Shown one piece after another: positions 22,172-33,261 of a stretch of DNA of 64,000 nt. Below the pieces are notes generated by a model. The model did not search any database. It was given only the letters and a program-made list of their open reading frames with translations, and was not told the origin of the DNA. The stretch is taken from contig OX578280.1 in assembly GCA_951217055.1 (NCBI GenBank), positions 61,575,633-61,639,632 of the forward strand. Direction: 5' to 3'. Every line of letters starts with the position of its first letter. Position 1 is the first letter of the stretch. Made by a program: the position numbers and the translations under genes. This DNA is from Gerris lacustris. Taxonomy: Eukaryota; Arthropoda; Insecta; Hemiptera; Gerridae.

Positions 22172-22734
22172 CTCGTTTAAAGATTACCTGCTTCGGTTAC
22201 ACCTTAGCAGGTAATTAACGTTTTCTTGCCTCGGCTTCTCCTCGTCAGTAAAATAATAAATTTCCTGCCTCGGCTTCGCCTCAGCAGTAAATTTGTTTAG
22301 CCTGTCCTCGCTTTCGGCTCGGAACTAAAACTTAAAAAACTTGTCAGCAAAATTCCATTTTGCTGCCTATTGACATAAATAACTATTATCTACTAACGGC
22401 AGCAAAATTAAACATTACTTAACTGTTTTTAGGCTGGAAAGTACTATTTCCCTGATTTTTCATTATAATATTAAAAACAGGCAGGAAAGTAGTTTAAACA
22501 GTCAGGAAAATACTTTCTCTGCCTAGGCAGGGAAAGTAACAGTGTTTACCACTGCGTGTCATAACCTCTTATTTTGGCAAGAACAGTTTATACTATTATC
22601 TCTATCTTAAAACATTATATATTATAGTTCAATAAGTAATATTTAATAAATAAACGTTTTAATAATAAAATAATTTGTTTATATTTGTTAATTGTGTTAA
22701 ATAAGTTCAATGAATAGTAGATCTTTAATTAAAT

Positions 22735-23345
22735 AATTTCAAGATAAAAAGAACTTTTTATATACTACGTTTTTAAATTTTCTGTTGAATCGTATGTAAT
22801 GTTGATAATATAATTGTTATTGTTATATAATATATAATGTTAGTAAAAAAAAATAGTTCCGAATTTATTTACTTCACATAAACGACAACCATCCAGAGAG
22901 CTGATCTTAAACCTATAAAAGTTAAAACGCCAAATCTAATGCATGCCATCGATATATTTGAAATAATATTAATAATATAATCGATAAATAATATAATCGA
23001 TATTTCCTGTTTTGCTGTCATTCAATGTTTATCTATCACAAATTTGAGACCCGTCAAAATGATGATAGCGTAAATATTGGATATGGCAAAACAAATAAAA
23101 TAACTCACGGATTTTTTCCGAACTACCTTTCCGCACAGCAAAATTTGCTGAAAACTAATTAAATTCTGCTGAAAGATGGCTAAAAGTATTAAAATAATGC
23201 ATTGTCATCGTGTTCTGAGCTATGCTAAAAGTTTCAAATGTCTAGCTATTCGGGAAGTTAGTTAGAAATCGATTGCCAGATTTGTACCGGACAAACAAAC
23301 AAACAAACAAACAAACAAGAATGCAAGCTAATAAAAACGTAGTAA
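22735..23345 (+). mobile_element. RepI copy 1
   Basis: About 610 bp matching 31130-31740 in inverse orientation. Shared blocks include AAGATAAAAAGAACTTTTTA, CAAATTTGAGACCCGTCAAA and TTCGGGAAGTTAGTTAG. A (CAAA)n tract at 23290-23317 ends the conserved part. There is no coding capacity, and the element is nested in RepJ. Confidence 0.8.
23290..23317. repeat. (CAAA)n microsatellite
   Basis: About seven CAAA units. The other RepI copy has only about two to three at the same place (31167-31178), so the tract expanded after duplication. Confidence 0.9.
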
Positions 23346-24773
23346 TAATAAAAAATAGCGGAGTCACTGGCCACACTGCAGCTTCATGTAAACATCAAAC
23401 ATCCAACATTCATATTATTATTATTATTATTGAAGTCATTCTAGATTAGACTAGCTACTTTTCTTTATTTATCCTAGTTACTTTTTTTATTGTAAGCAAT
23501 AGAAGATAACTTGAATACTTTTAGTATTTTTTTAGTAAAAATATAAACAAATATTTTACTTTGCGTGCATTATTCATTCAGAAGTTTTGTTGGTTATAAA
23601 CGTGTGTTTTGTATTTTTTTGTTATAGATTCAATTTGCTATTCACTTATTGGTAATATTCCAAACCTTATTTGATTTCTTTATGAACATTAATTTTAGTT
23701 AATACGTATATAATTATCTTATTAATATAACATATTAATTAACGATGTTATATTAATAAAGATGGTATTAAGCAGTTTCATTTTTCTGCCACCCGTAGAT
23801 AAAATATTGTATGCAACAAGGCAGCAAAGGAAACATTCCTTTGCTCTCGTTTATTCTTTGCCTGCCTCGGCTTCGCCTCGTCAGTCAAAAAGGTAAATTA
23901 CCTGCCTCGGCAGTTAATTATCATAGCCTGTCCTCGCCTTCGGCTCGGAGGCTAATCTAATCACTCGTCAGTAAAATTCCATTTTGCTGCCTAGTTACAT
24001 AAATAACTATTTCAATACATATAATAGACGATTAAAATTTCTAGTACTAAATCATTTTTATGAAGGATGTTTCGATATTACCGTATTGCATAGAATATAA
24101 GACGCCCTCGAATATAAGACACATCCCGATTTTCAAACCAAAATTTTGGAAAAAATGCATTAATACGTCGAATATAGGACGCACCCTGTTTCAAAGGGAA
24201 AATCGTCCATTCTCTTTCTCAACAACTTGTCTACACGTCAAACTTATACAAGTCTACCATGGATATTGTTGGAATATTGAATCTTTATTTAGATGTAAGA
24301 CAGACGCCAATACTGGCAGATAAATAGCCAGGTTAGATTAAAAAAAAAAATGTGGAGGCTAACAAGAAGAAATAGGAACAACGGAACCACTTTCACCTAA
24401 AATTTCATCAGAAATTGAACGCGTTAAAATTTCCTATAAATTACTGAAATAGGAGAGCCTGACATTGTTTTTTGAAACGGGTTTGAAAACGATCCGCTAG
24501 CTCAAAATGCTGAGTGAATGGAGAACGACGAATCATATCGGTTCAAATCCGCTCCACCAAAAATACGTGATGGGAACGGGGGATCATATTTATAACGCTC
24601 GTATGAACATCAGGTCGAGGAGGGGATCGACATATCAGGTTATTTTACTATTTTCCACTTTTTAGTTGTTTGTTTTCGTAAGCTTTCGTTTCTTTTTTCT
24701 TGTTTTAAAACTGCAAAAACGTTTTTAAACTAAAGTTAATACCTATACTATAAAGAACCCGTAAAAACTTTTA

Positions 24774-25337
24774 TCTACGATTGATACGAAATATAAACAT
24801 TATACATATCTCTGTTTAGATGCGTAGAAAGTGATTATTTACGTACTTGTATTCATTGCGCATGCGCGTCTCATAGTTCTGAAGAATTCCTCTTCTTTAC
24901 CACGCTAGCGCGGTAAAGAAGAGGAATTCTTCAGCTTTAAGCACGATTAGCGAGTTTGTTTACATTTAAAAAAACTAATTTGCTATTCTTTTATTAAAGT
25001 AACTGTTTATATCGAGTTTTTAGTGAAAAACAATGAATGAATCAAATGTAGAGAATAATACTCCTCCAGAAATAATAAATTCGGTAAAAAATACAACTCA
25101 AGATTAATGCCATCTTTATCAAGAGAAGAGATACGAACTTACATACAGCAGCAAGTTTATTTTTTTCTGTATTTATTATTTAAATCTAACAATCGTAGAT
25201 AAAGTACGGTACGCAACTCGTGCGAAAACGGCATTTTGCATTGCTCGTGTGGTTTTATTACCCTCGCTATCGCTCAGGTGCAAACTCCACGCTCGCATGC
25301 AAAATGCTACTTTCCGCACTCGACGCGTAATGTACTA
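24774..25337 (+). mobile_element. RepD copy 4, with a defined insertion site
   Basis: The copy is flanked by TTA on both sides (24771-24773 and 25338-25340). The uninterrupted homologue in RepA reads straight through a single TTA (reverse complement of about 481-496), so this is a clean filled/empty pair. The element has the perfect 23-bp-arm palindrome, the N-terminal frame (ATG at 25033, with a short deletion and a frameshift) and the terminal 130-bp inverted repeat. Confidence 0.85.
24879..24934. repeat. 56-bp near-perfect palindrome in RepD
   Basis: The arms CTGAAGAATTCCTCTTCTTT plus ACC are perfectly complementary over 23 bp. The central ten bases are ACGCTAGCGC, themselves largely self-complementary. 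Other RepD copies keep the palindrome with a CCCTAGGG-like centre or partial deletions (3713, 7612, 8165, 26934). Confidence 0.95.
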
Positions 25338-25659
25338 TTAATAACTTGTAAAATAAAATGTAAAAATTCGCGGGAATATTAGGTAACATTAAGGAAGGTT
25401 TTACTCGTGACGTCACCGTTATGCTATATCGAAAACGAAAAAAAAAATATTTCGATCACCTGTATTTTTTTTACGTAGTAAATGATATCCCGGCAAAATT
25501 CAGAAGATTGGAAATAAAAAGATCTCAGCTTGTACTCTTGAAAGATAGGTTCGTAGAAAAATGGTTTTTAAATATGTTAACTTGAATACATCGATTATAA
25601 GACGCATCCCGATGCAAAAACGGGAAAAAAATGCGTCTTAAATTCGGAACAATACGGTA

Positions 25660-26681
25660 TAATTTTTACTAATTATTATTTAATTTTTTAATCATTTCAA
25701 CATTAACATGTAAGGTCACTTCTAAATTTAGTGAGATCCTTGCTGTAGAGATTTTATATTGGGCTCCAATTTAGCAACTTCAGTCTCCAATCTCCCCATT
25801 TTAGCAACAAATCATTTACGCCACAAAATCCAAATTAAACTAAATATGATCTTTGTAGCTTAATACGGTAACAATGCCCCTCTTACAGTTAGTTAAATTT
25901 GGATGTTTATTATCAGTATCATCATAAAGCCAATGCCATCGCTCCTTTTACATTGAATAAAGTTTTAACTGACTCATCATTTTTTCATTTCTGAGAGTTC
26001 TTCTTGATACTGCACCAAACAATAGACAAATCGTCTAACATTAGCTGCATCATCCTACTTGGAAAATCAAATTGTTTTAAATCAGCGGACAGAATTTTTA
26101 GATGATCGATAATAACAACAAGATGATCGATAATAACAAGTACAGCGGCATCAGTAACTTCACATTTATGCAGCAGTAATAAGAGGTTTACATGCTTCTA
26201 TATTAGCAACTATAAGTTAGTAAATAAGAAGAAGAAATACGCGACACACGTGCGACATGCTCGCGTGTTAAGACTAATAAATACATTTGTACGTGTTATC
26301 TCTCTCTCTAAAAAAAAAAAAAAAAAATCCCCTTACGTTCGAAAGAATTAAAATCTCCGACACATCTGTTCATGAAGAGTCTGAATTAAATTCATATTTA
26401 TTTTCGTCTTTAACCTTTAACTGGTGAGGTTGGTTGTCAGATAGCCATGCAATACTTTGTTGACAAATTATCACTAGAGGGTTAGGGCGGGGCCAGTATC
26501 CTCACATGTACCTTCAAATCAGTTTATTGTCTGATGGTTTGAAGATCCTAGGTTGCGCTAATCGTGAGTGTTTTTTTTTTTTTTGCTATTTCAAGACATT
26601 TTTTTACTTGTATTAACATTCAATTTCATAAATGTAATAATATTTCCTCAAAATTTTAATAAAAATATTCAAATTATTTAA
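25660..26681. other. Intergenic DNA, no feature identified
   Basis: AT-rich. A TC/A-run lies near 26301-26327 and a T-run at 26571-26584. No reading frame or inverted ends were seen. Confidence 0.4.
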
Positions 26682-26828
26682 AACTAGTGATGCGGTGCAT
26701 AAAGAACTCACGTAGATTGTGGTCGTATACCACCCATACTATGTTCTCAATGTTGCTACCAGGATAATTTTTCGGTGAAAACCTAACATATTCTTATTCA
26801 ACCTGAAAAGAGCTTTAAAATTATTTTA

Positions 26829-27394
26829 TCTACGCTACGATTGATACGAAATATAAACATTGTATCTCTGTTTAGATGCGTAGAAACTGATTCTTTACGT
26901 ACTTGTATTCATTGCGCATGCGCGTCTCATAGTTCTGATCCTCTTCTTTACCACCCTAAGAAGAGGAATTCTTCAGCTTTACGCACGATTAGCGAGTTTG
27001 TTTACATTTAACGAAACTAATCTGCTGTTCTTTTATTAAAGTAACTGTATATAATATCGAGTTTTTAGTGAAAAACAATGAGTGAATCAAGTGACTTTGA
27101 CGAAGATGTGGAGAATAATACTCCTCCAGAAATAATTAATTCGGCAAAAAATACAACTCGAGAATTAATGTCATCTTTATCAAGAGAGAGATACGAACTT
27201 AGATACAGCAAGTTTATTTTTTTCTGTATTAATTATTTAAATCTAACAATCGTAAATAAAGTACGGTACGCAACTCGTGCAAAAACGGCATTTTGCATTG
27301 CTCGTGTGGTTTTACTACCCTCGCTGTCACTCGGGTGCAAACTCCACACTCGCATGCAAAATAATACTTTCCGCACTCGACGCGTAATGTACTA
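26829..27394 (+). mobile_element. RepD copy 5 (longest open N-terminal frame)
   Basis: It runs from TCTACGCTACGATTG to GCGTAATGTACTA. The main palindrome has lost part of its left arm (26934-26976). The ATG frame at 27078 is open here, unlike in copies 3 and 4. The host sequence on both sides belongs to the RepG/RepH composite, because copy 2 of the composite shows the uninterrupted neighbourhood at about 57985-58035. Confidence 0.85.
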
Positions 27395-27443
27395 TAACAC
27401 TAACACCCTCATCTCGGTCATATTTGTAGCAAAACGTTTGTAA
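27078..27443 (+). pseudogene. N-terminal protein fragment carried by RepD
   Basis: The repeat-encoded part begins Met-Ser-Glu-Ser-Ser-Asp-Phe-Asp. It carries ENNTPPEI near residue 12 and LSRERYELRYSKF near residues 35-47, then becomes AT-rich non-coding sequence, so the nominal 121 codons overstate it. A segment of the form S-R-x-R-Y-E-x-x-Y-x-K-F is reminiscent of the N-terminal core-binding region of tyrosine-recombinase-like proteins of Crypton-type elements. That is recognition from memory and weak. No catalytic Arg/His/Tyr region is present. It appears to be the retained 5' end of a transposase in a non-autonomous derivative. Confidence 0.4.
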
Positions 27444-28017
27444 AAATAGTTACATATTCATTTGCTACTCATAAAACCTTTTAAAACAATGTATGGCATT
27501 GCATGATGATTACAACTTAATAATCTTCTTAATCCTCTTTAATAATCTTCATTATTGGCACCATTCTTAAAATTTAAAATTGTCAAACAAAGCCGAGATG
27601 CTGTGAGGCGAATTTAATTTCGTATAAATTCGCCACTTCTCGGTAGCTAAAACTGTTTTCCTTCCATCCATATATAATCCTTATTTAATAAAGTTATTGC
27701 AGGCTCACCACGGCTCGCCTGTTGTAATAGTATATTATGTTACTAGGCTGTAACGTTTTCTTAAAGTTTTTTCTAAAAAGAAAAAACACTTTAAAGTCGT
27801 GTAGCATATGCTATTTTTTCCGTGGTATAGCAGACAATGAAAAAAATTAAATATTAATCAATAATCAATATAATAATAATAACATACTTAAGATTTAAAA
27901 AAAAAGAGGTTACACTATAACAAAAGATAAATAAAACGCATTGACATCTAGCGGATTTTAAGCGTACTAACAAGCATATCTACAAAGATTACAGCGCTAA
28001 AACGGAAGTTATGATAA

Positions 28018-28085
28018 CTACCAGCACGAAAGAAAAAGTTTTTTACGTCCTAGGACGTAACAAATTTTTTCTTTCGTGTTGGTAG
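28018..28085. repeat. 68-bp near-perfect palindrome without loop
   Basis: Arms of 34 bp with three mismatches meet at a central CCTAGG. Each arm runs from CTACCA through CACGAAAGAAAAA to TTACGTCC. It interrupts the RepG/RepH composite. It shares a CCTAGG centre and an A/T-rich purine arm style with the RepD palindrome, but its sequence is different. Confidence 0.9.
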
Positions 28086-28194
28086 TAATGAAAAGATTTT
28101 TTAAGTCCACGTAATGAAAAAATGAATTTTAGCTATGTTTTTTAGGCTCTTACTATTTCACACCTACCACGGAAAAAAGTATTTTTCTTTTATT

Positions 28195-28850
28195 TAATAA
28201 TATTAATGCAGGCTCGCTACGCTCGCCTGGTATTGCAGCATTTGTACATATAGTATTTATTTAATAATATTAATGCAGGCTCGCTGCGCTCGCCTCTCTA
28301 TACAGCGTTCCTACATAATCTATATTTAATAAAATTAATGCAGACTCACTACGCTCGCCTGTTTATACAGCATTTCTACATAATCTGTACTTAATAAATT
28401 GATTGCAGGCTCGCTACGCTCGCTTGTTTATACAAAGGATCTACATAATCTATATTTTATAAAATTATTGCGGGCTCGTTGCACTCTCCTGTTTCCTGTT
28501 TATATAGCATTTTTATATTATCTTTATTTAATAAAATTATTGCAGGCTCGCTACGCTCGCCTGTTATAAAAATATTTGTCCATAATCTTTATTTAATAAT
28601 ATTAATGCAGGCTCGCTACGCTCGCCTGTTTATACAGAGCAGAATTTGTAGTTAATTTTTTATTTAATAAAATGATTGCAGGCTAACTACGCTCGCCTGT
28701 TGTAAAACTATTTGTACATAATAATTATATAATAAAATGAATGCAGGCTTGCTACGCTCGCCTGCTTATAAAGTATTTATGAATAATTATTATTTAATAA
28801 AATTAATACATGCTCGCTGTGCTGGCCTTTTTATTCGGTATTTGCACATA
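28195..28850 (+). repeat. RepG array: ten units of about 66 bp with a GC-rich core
   Basis: Each unit has an AT-rich spacer with TTTAATAAAATTAATG and a core GCAGGCTCGCTACGCTCGCC, whose ends CAGGC/GCCTG can pair. Cores start near 28208, 28274, 28340, 28404, 28470, 28541, 28606, 28678, 28743 and 28808. One isolated core is at about 27697. It is not a CRISPR array: the spacers are homologous to each other. Confidence 0.9.
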
Positions 28851-28859
28851 ATCTTCAGC

Positions 28860-29215
28860 ATTTAAAATACCTTTAAATGATTTATAACATGTCATGTAGA
28901 CTACAACTTTTATTTATTTTTCGTTATATTAGCCGCCATTTTGAAAATATTATGTTTGAAATTTAAATAGTTAGATATTCCTTTCCTAGACTTCAAGAGC
29001 ATTAAATTGATGTATAACATGTCATACTGACTAAAACTTTTTGTTTAGTCTTCCGCCATATTGACCGCCATCTTGAATATATTATGTGTAAAATTTTATT
29101 AGTTACATATTATTTTCCTTCTCTTAGAGGCCTTTAAAACTATGTATATCACAATATGCTGATTAAAACTTTTTATTTTAGTCGTCCGGCATATTGGCCG
29201 CCATCTTGAAAATAT
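28860..29215 (+). repeat. RepH array in composite copy 1 (three units)
   Basis: Three units carry CATGTCAT or a degenerate equivalent followed by GCCGCCAT(C/T)TTGA. It is the same family as 18170-18850, here placed directly after the RepG array. Confidence 0.85.
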
Positions 29216-29345
29216 GAACTGAGAAATATATGTGCCAAATTTCGTTTAAATTGGTCAATTTTTACTCCAGTTATCGTTAGACAAACAGACACACAAACTT
29301 TTCAAATCCCAAGTCTCTGAAATGAAGAACCCACTGCGCTCGTTC

Positions 29346-30623
29346 AATTAAAGTAATTCAAATACAAGGAACACTGTTTCTAGTATTCTAGTGTATGTGT
29401 ATACACAATAAAACAAATAAATAATTTAAAAATGGCAACACTGATTTTACCCCGTATAGTCTACCAAAGTTTTCTAAATTTAGTACAAAACTAAGTAAAT
29501 TATAGAACCACATAAATTCATTTCGTGTTCGACTTTAATCGCAGAAAATATAATTTATTATTGGTTAAGGAAAATACTCGTAATAAATTTGCTTTCTATT
29601 ATTGTTTAGCCGTTAAGCCTGTCGCAACGAGCTAATTTTATATTTTAGAAAAAAATGAAAAATTGAATAAGTAAATTAATTTAGATAAGTTATTATATCT
29701 ATTTGAAGACCAACAAATCAAAACAAACATTTATTTTTATTGGAATAAAGGTGGTTGCCTTTTCTTAGCAGTAACAAACCATTTCGAGATGAGACGTTCG
29801 TCGGGACTCTACTCGATTATATATAAATTATTAAAATAATTAATTTAAAGAACCGAAGTTATTAGTGATACATGCGCAGTCGTCTGATTATTATTGTTAT
29901 TAATTTTAAGGTTAATATAATGTCGGATATTTTGGAAGTTTCGAGATCTCTCTGTTTTATTTACAGTTATGGTAAGAGTTAATATAATAACGTATCAATT
30001 AATTTTATTTAATTACTATTTGATATTAAAACTAGAGACAAGGAACTATTACTTATACGTAGTTTGTTAAAATGAATGGTAACAGACTTATCATCAATCA
30101 AGATGCCTTATCGATCGGATGTTTAGAACTTCAAAAGTTAATATATTTATTTCCAAATTTTATAGTGGATATCTTTTGTTGCCATCTGAAGTACCTAATT
30201 AATTCTTCATGCAACTCAAATGCAAATGAGTAAGTTTAGAAGTTAAAATAACTCCGCATGCATTCTTTTTAAAAATCATTTTATTGTGTTTTTTTTCTAA
30301 CCCTTCTAATAATAATACTAAATATCACAATAACAAACTACTAACAACTACCATAATAATAATTTATTTCTAAGGCCTCTTAAGAGATAAGAAGTTATAG
30401 ATAACATTATTACCTAAGCTTTTTATAGATTGCCCTAAAACAATTCCCTATTCGTCGCTGCACCTACAAAAATTTGGCCTTCGACCTCTCTTCAAGTTAA
30501 AAATCTTGAGTTTTAATTCAATTTTTACATCGGTCTCATAAATCAGATTATACAGCTTGTTACATATTTGCGGATGGTGGTATGGAGGTCTTTGCACGGA
30601 TTCATGTGGTAGATCATCTATAG
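29346..30623. other. Intergenic DNA with RepP copy 2
   Basis: RepP occupies 29704-29800. The rest is AT-rich, with no gene or inverted ends recognised. Confidence 0.4.
29704..29800 (+). repeat. RepP copy 2
   Basis: It matches 17644-17745, with the block AAGACCAACAAATCAAAACA and the following GGTTGCCTT. Confidence 0.75.
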
Positions 30624-31134
30624 CAGTGGTTCTAAACCTTTTTTGAACGCGGACCGGTTGACAAAAATCAGCAGGAATTTCTTCTTTTTCCATTAATACT
30701 TAATTTACATGCATTAACTTCATTAAAGGTTTTATATGGGTTGGTTACCCGTAGGTTTATATTTCTGGGGTCTTCATTCTCTGGATACTATTGGTAAAAG
30801 CTGAAGGTGAATTTAAATGAGTTCTTACAAATTCTAAATTAATATTATTAATAAAATATTACCGGACCTAAACCGAAACATTTTAAATTCATACTTGATA
30901 GCACTTTGCTGCCATATTATAACTTTTTTTATAACGCATCCATTTTATTCCAGAGGCATAGAGTGAATATATTTTTTATATTCCCTTGAAGAGTTAAAAT
31001 AATTTAAAATGGTAAATATGTCAGCTAAATAAGCTAACTTAGCTCTCCATTCTTCATCAGCCAACTTCTCTGCAAAGGATAATTTAGATCTCTGAGGAAC
31101 ATATTTATTTCCTCTCTGAGTAAAATAAACGACT
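30624..31134 (-). mobile_element. hAT-type transposon remnant (3' end)
   Basis: CAGTGGTTCTAAACCTTTTT at 30624 is the form of terminal repeat known from many hAT elements (CAGTGGTTCTCAA...). About 320 bp inside it lies a minus-strand frame with a hAT transposase signature. The other end is missing, cut where RepI begins at about 31135. The element is therefore a 5'-truncated fossil. Confidence 0.65.
30945..31132 (-). pseudogene. hAT transposase fragment (C-terminal part)
   Basis: About 60 codons are readable on the minus strand up to a TAA at 30945-30947. The segment includes ADEEWRAKLAYLADIFTILN, which closely resembles the EW(L/I)AKLAYLADIF-x-x-LN stretch of hAT transposases related to ZBED5 and SCAND3-type domesticated genes, as I remember that family. 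The zinc finger, the catalytic positions and the dimerisation domain are absent. The frame is truncated upstream by RepI and is not preceded by a usable start. Confidence 0.65.
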
Positions 31135-31740
31135 TTTTTACTACGTTTTTATTAGCTTGCTTTCTTGTTTGTTTGTCCGGTACAAATCTGGCAATCGATT
31201 TCTAACTAACTTCCCGAATAGCTAGACATCTGAAACTTTTAGCATAGCTCAGAACACGATGACATTGCATTATTTTAATACTTTTAGCCATATTTCAGCA
31301 GGATTTAATTGGTTTTCAGCAAATTTTGCTGTACGGAAAGTTAGTTCGGAAAAAATCCTCAAGTTATTTCATTTGTTTTGCCATGTCCCATATTTACGCA
31401 ATCTTCATTTTGACGGGTCTCAAATTTGTGATAGATAAACATTGAATGACAGCAAAACCGGAAATATCGATTATATTATTTCAAATATATCGATGGCACG
31501 GTTTAGATTTGGAGATCCGTTGTACAAAGATTTTTTCCTTTTATAGGTTTAAGATCAGCTCTCTAGATGGTTGTAATTTATGTGAAGTAAATAAATTCGG
31601 AACTATTTTTTTTTTTTCACTAACATTATATATTATATAGCAATAACAATTATATTATCAACATTACATGCGATTCAACAGAAAATTTAAAAACGTAGTA
31701 TATAAAAAGTTCTTTTTATCTTGAAATTATTATATTTGAA
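31130..31740 (-). mobile_element. RepI copy 2
   Basis: It matches 22735-23345 in inverse orientation over about 610 bp. It lies against the hAT remnant and may have truncated it. A 64-codon frame at 31446-31640 is fortuitous. Confidence 0.8.
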
Positions 31741-33261
31741 AATAAACTTACGATAATTTTCCAAAATACTACAATAAAAACGGAACAATCCAATGGTTTT
31801 TATTACAAAAACAATCAAATCACTTCGCGAGTCAGACGAAATTGTCTTACTAAATTAATGAACACTGCAAATACATAAGGAAATATCACTGTGCAATTAC
31901 ACTCATGACGATATTAATACAGAAATAATATCCGCACCAGATGAAATCAAACGGGGTACTGACTCTTTTTGCTGAAACTTATTTTTTTTTAAAAAAACTC
32001 ATAATAATTGAGTAAATATGTAATAATAAGAAATTGTCGGTATTTCAACCATAAAAACATTCAGAGAACTCCTATACAAATAGATAAGAAATTCTAAATA
32101 TCTTAATTTCTTAAATTATTCAGATATAATTTAAAATAATTTATAGCCATCTTTCACTGCATTTAAAGAAATTCTAAGTAAATTTGTAGTTATATCCTTC
32201 TTCTTTAATTCCATTCATTCAATGTATAATAATTCCATTATTTATATAACCTTGTATTATAAGAATTAATATTTCTTGATAATTTGTAATAAGAAAGAAT
32301 TTTGAACTCTTGTAAAATAAAGGTAGTTTTTCAGTTTAACAGTTTCATAATAATGCTATTCTATTTATTTATTTTTCTTTTTATTTTGTTATATTTTTTA
32401 AGTTATATAATTTATTATTCTTTTCTCTAACAGCCCAACACCTGAACTCGATCCTGACATGCGCAGAGCGTGGATGTGAGCGCACCTAGCGTATTTCTGT
32501 TGAAACTGTAGTCAAATCTGTTAAAATACGTAATAAAAAAACATGTTTATTAAAGGTGAAGGTAACAAAATTATTTATAACCTTTAGCAAAAGTATCCAA
32601 GAAAAAGTTTTGTTTTTTTTATTTCGTATTGAATACGGATTCAATACCACTCATGGAAACACTTAACTTGTTAAATCTCAAATCAGGATTCAATCCGTAT
32701 TTAAACACATGGAAACGAAGTAATAATTCTACATATCGTGTCAGTGTGGCACTGAAAATGTCGACTAGAGGTTGAAAGTCTAATAAAGTTGCTAATGGTG
32801 GAGAGATATAGCCGTATGTATGTCTCTATTCCTTTGATATTTGATACGTATTTTTTTTTTTTTATACGTAACACTCAGGTAAAGAAGGTAAAAATCCTTA
32901 CAAAATAACCACCCATGACGACGAACCGTTAAAATGCTTTCACTGAAACCACACGCCAATAGAAATAAAGAGCGCCATCATTAAGGTTTTAAACAAAGAA
33001 CAAGACTTAATCAAAGACTTTATTGATACATGAATAAAGAGCATGACGCCAACGCCAAAATGTTAGTAATTAATGTTGTATTGTAATTTAAATTAAAAAA
33101 AAGTTCAAATTACAACTGCTGTCTTTATCGTATCGTAATTATTCTTTGTAATATTGGTTTTTCCACTTTCATGATAACGGTAAACATTTTAATCATAATA
33201 ACTTAGCGTTCTTTAGTAGTGAATTCATTAATTAAATATAATAATAGTTAAATACTTATTT
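31741..33261. other. Intergenic DNA, no feature identified
   Basis: Very AT-rich. A short GC-richer patch at 32431-32490 (around GACATGCGCAGAGCG) has no open frame or repeat partner here. Confidence 0.4.

Larger units (their letters stand above)
19541..24013. mobile_element. RepJ: 4.47-kb element with long inverted arms
   Basis: The outer ends are inverted copies. GAAATAGTTATTTATGTAAC at 19541 pairs with the reverse complement ending at 24013, and the match continues through a GGCAGCAAAATGGAATTTT block. The arms extend about 230 bp (19541-19775 against 23795-24013) and contain CGAAGCCGAGGCAG-type hairpins. A further arm-like copy lies at 22145-22395 and diverged terminal fragments lie near 20270-20345 and 21512-21580, so the interior is a nest of related deletion derivatives. 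Only a 29-codon N-terminal reading frame (22082) is present. Confidence 0.7.
24460..25480 (-). mobile_element. RepA-like copy 2, interrupted by RepD
   Basis: Sequence on both sides of RepD (24460-24770 and 25341-25480) matches RepA 291-803 in inverse orientation, including the CACCAAAAATACGTGAT and GTGACGTCACCGTTA blocks. The terminal inverted repeats are decayed, with ACGTAGTA surviving at 25473-25480. It lies inside RepK. Confidence 0.8.
24079..25659. mobile_element. RepK: 1.58-kb DNA transposon derivative with nested insertions
   Basis: The ends are inverted: TACCGTATTG...GAATATAAGACGC on the left and GCGTCTTAAATTC...CAATACGGTA on the right. TA on both sides fits a TA target duplication. 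GAATATAAGACGC-like motifs repeat inside the left end (24110, 24176) and near the right end (25597), as subterminal repeats. The interior is occupied by a RepA-like copy that contains RepD copy 4. No transposase frame remains. Confidence 0.75.
26682..29345 (+). mobile_element. Composite RepG/RepH element, copy 1
   Basis: The head (AACTAGTGATG, then GTGCATAAAGAACTC) and a GGATAATTTTTCGG block match the second copy at 57748. They are followed by a RepG hairpin array (28195-28850), a RepH array (28860-29215) and a tail with CAAGTCTCTGAAATG and ACTGCGCTCG. The same parts occur in 57748-59272. RepD copy 5 and a segment carrying the 68-bp palindrome interrupt this copy. No gene is encoded. Confidence 0.7.

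Noticed and set aside
28195..28850. Regularly spaced palindromic 20-mers resembling a CRISPR array
   Set aside because: The spacers between cores are homologous to one another, there are no cas genes, and the DNA is eukaryotic. It is a tandem repeat.
30448..30693. An 81-codon minus-strand gene
   Set aside because: It overlaps the hAT terminal repeat and has no motif. It is a chance frame.
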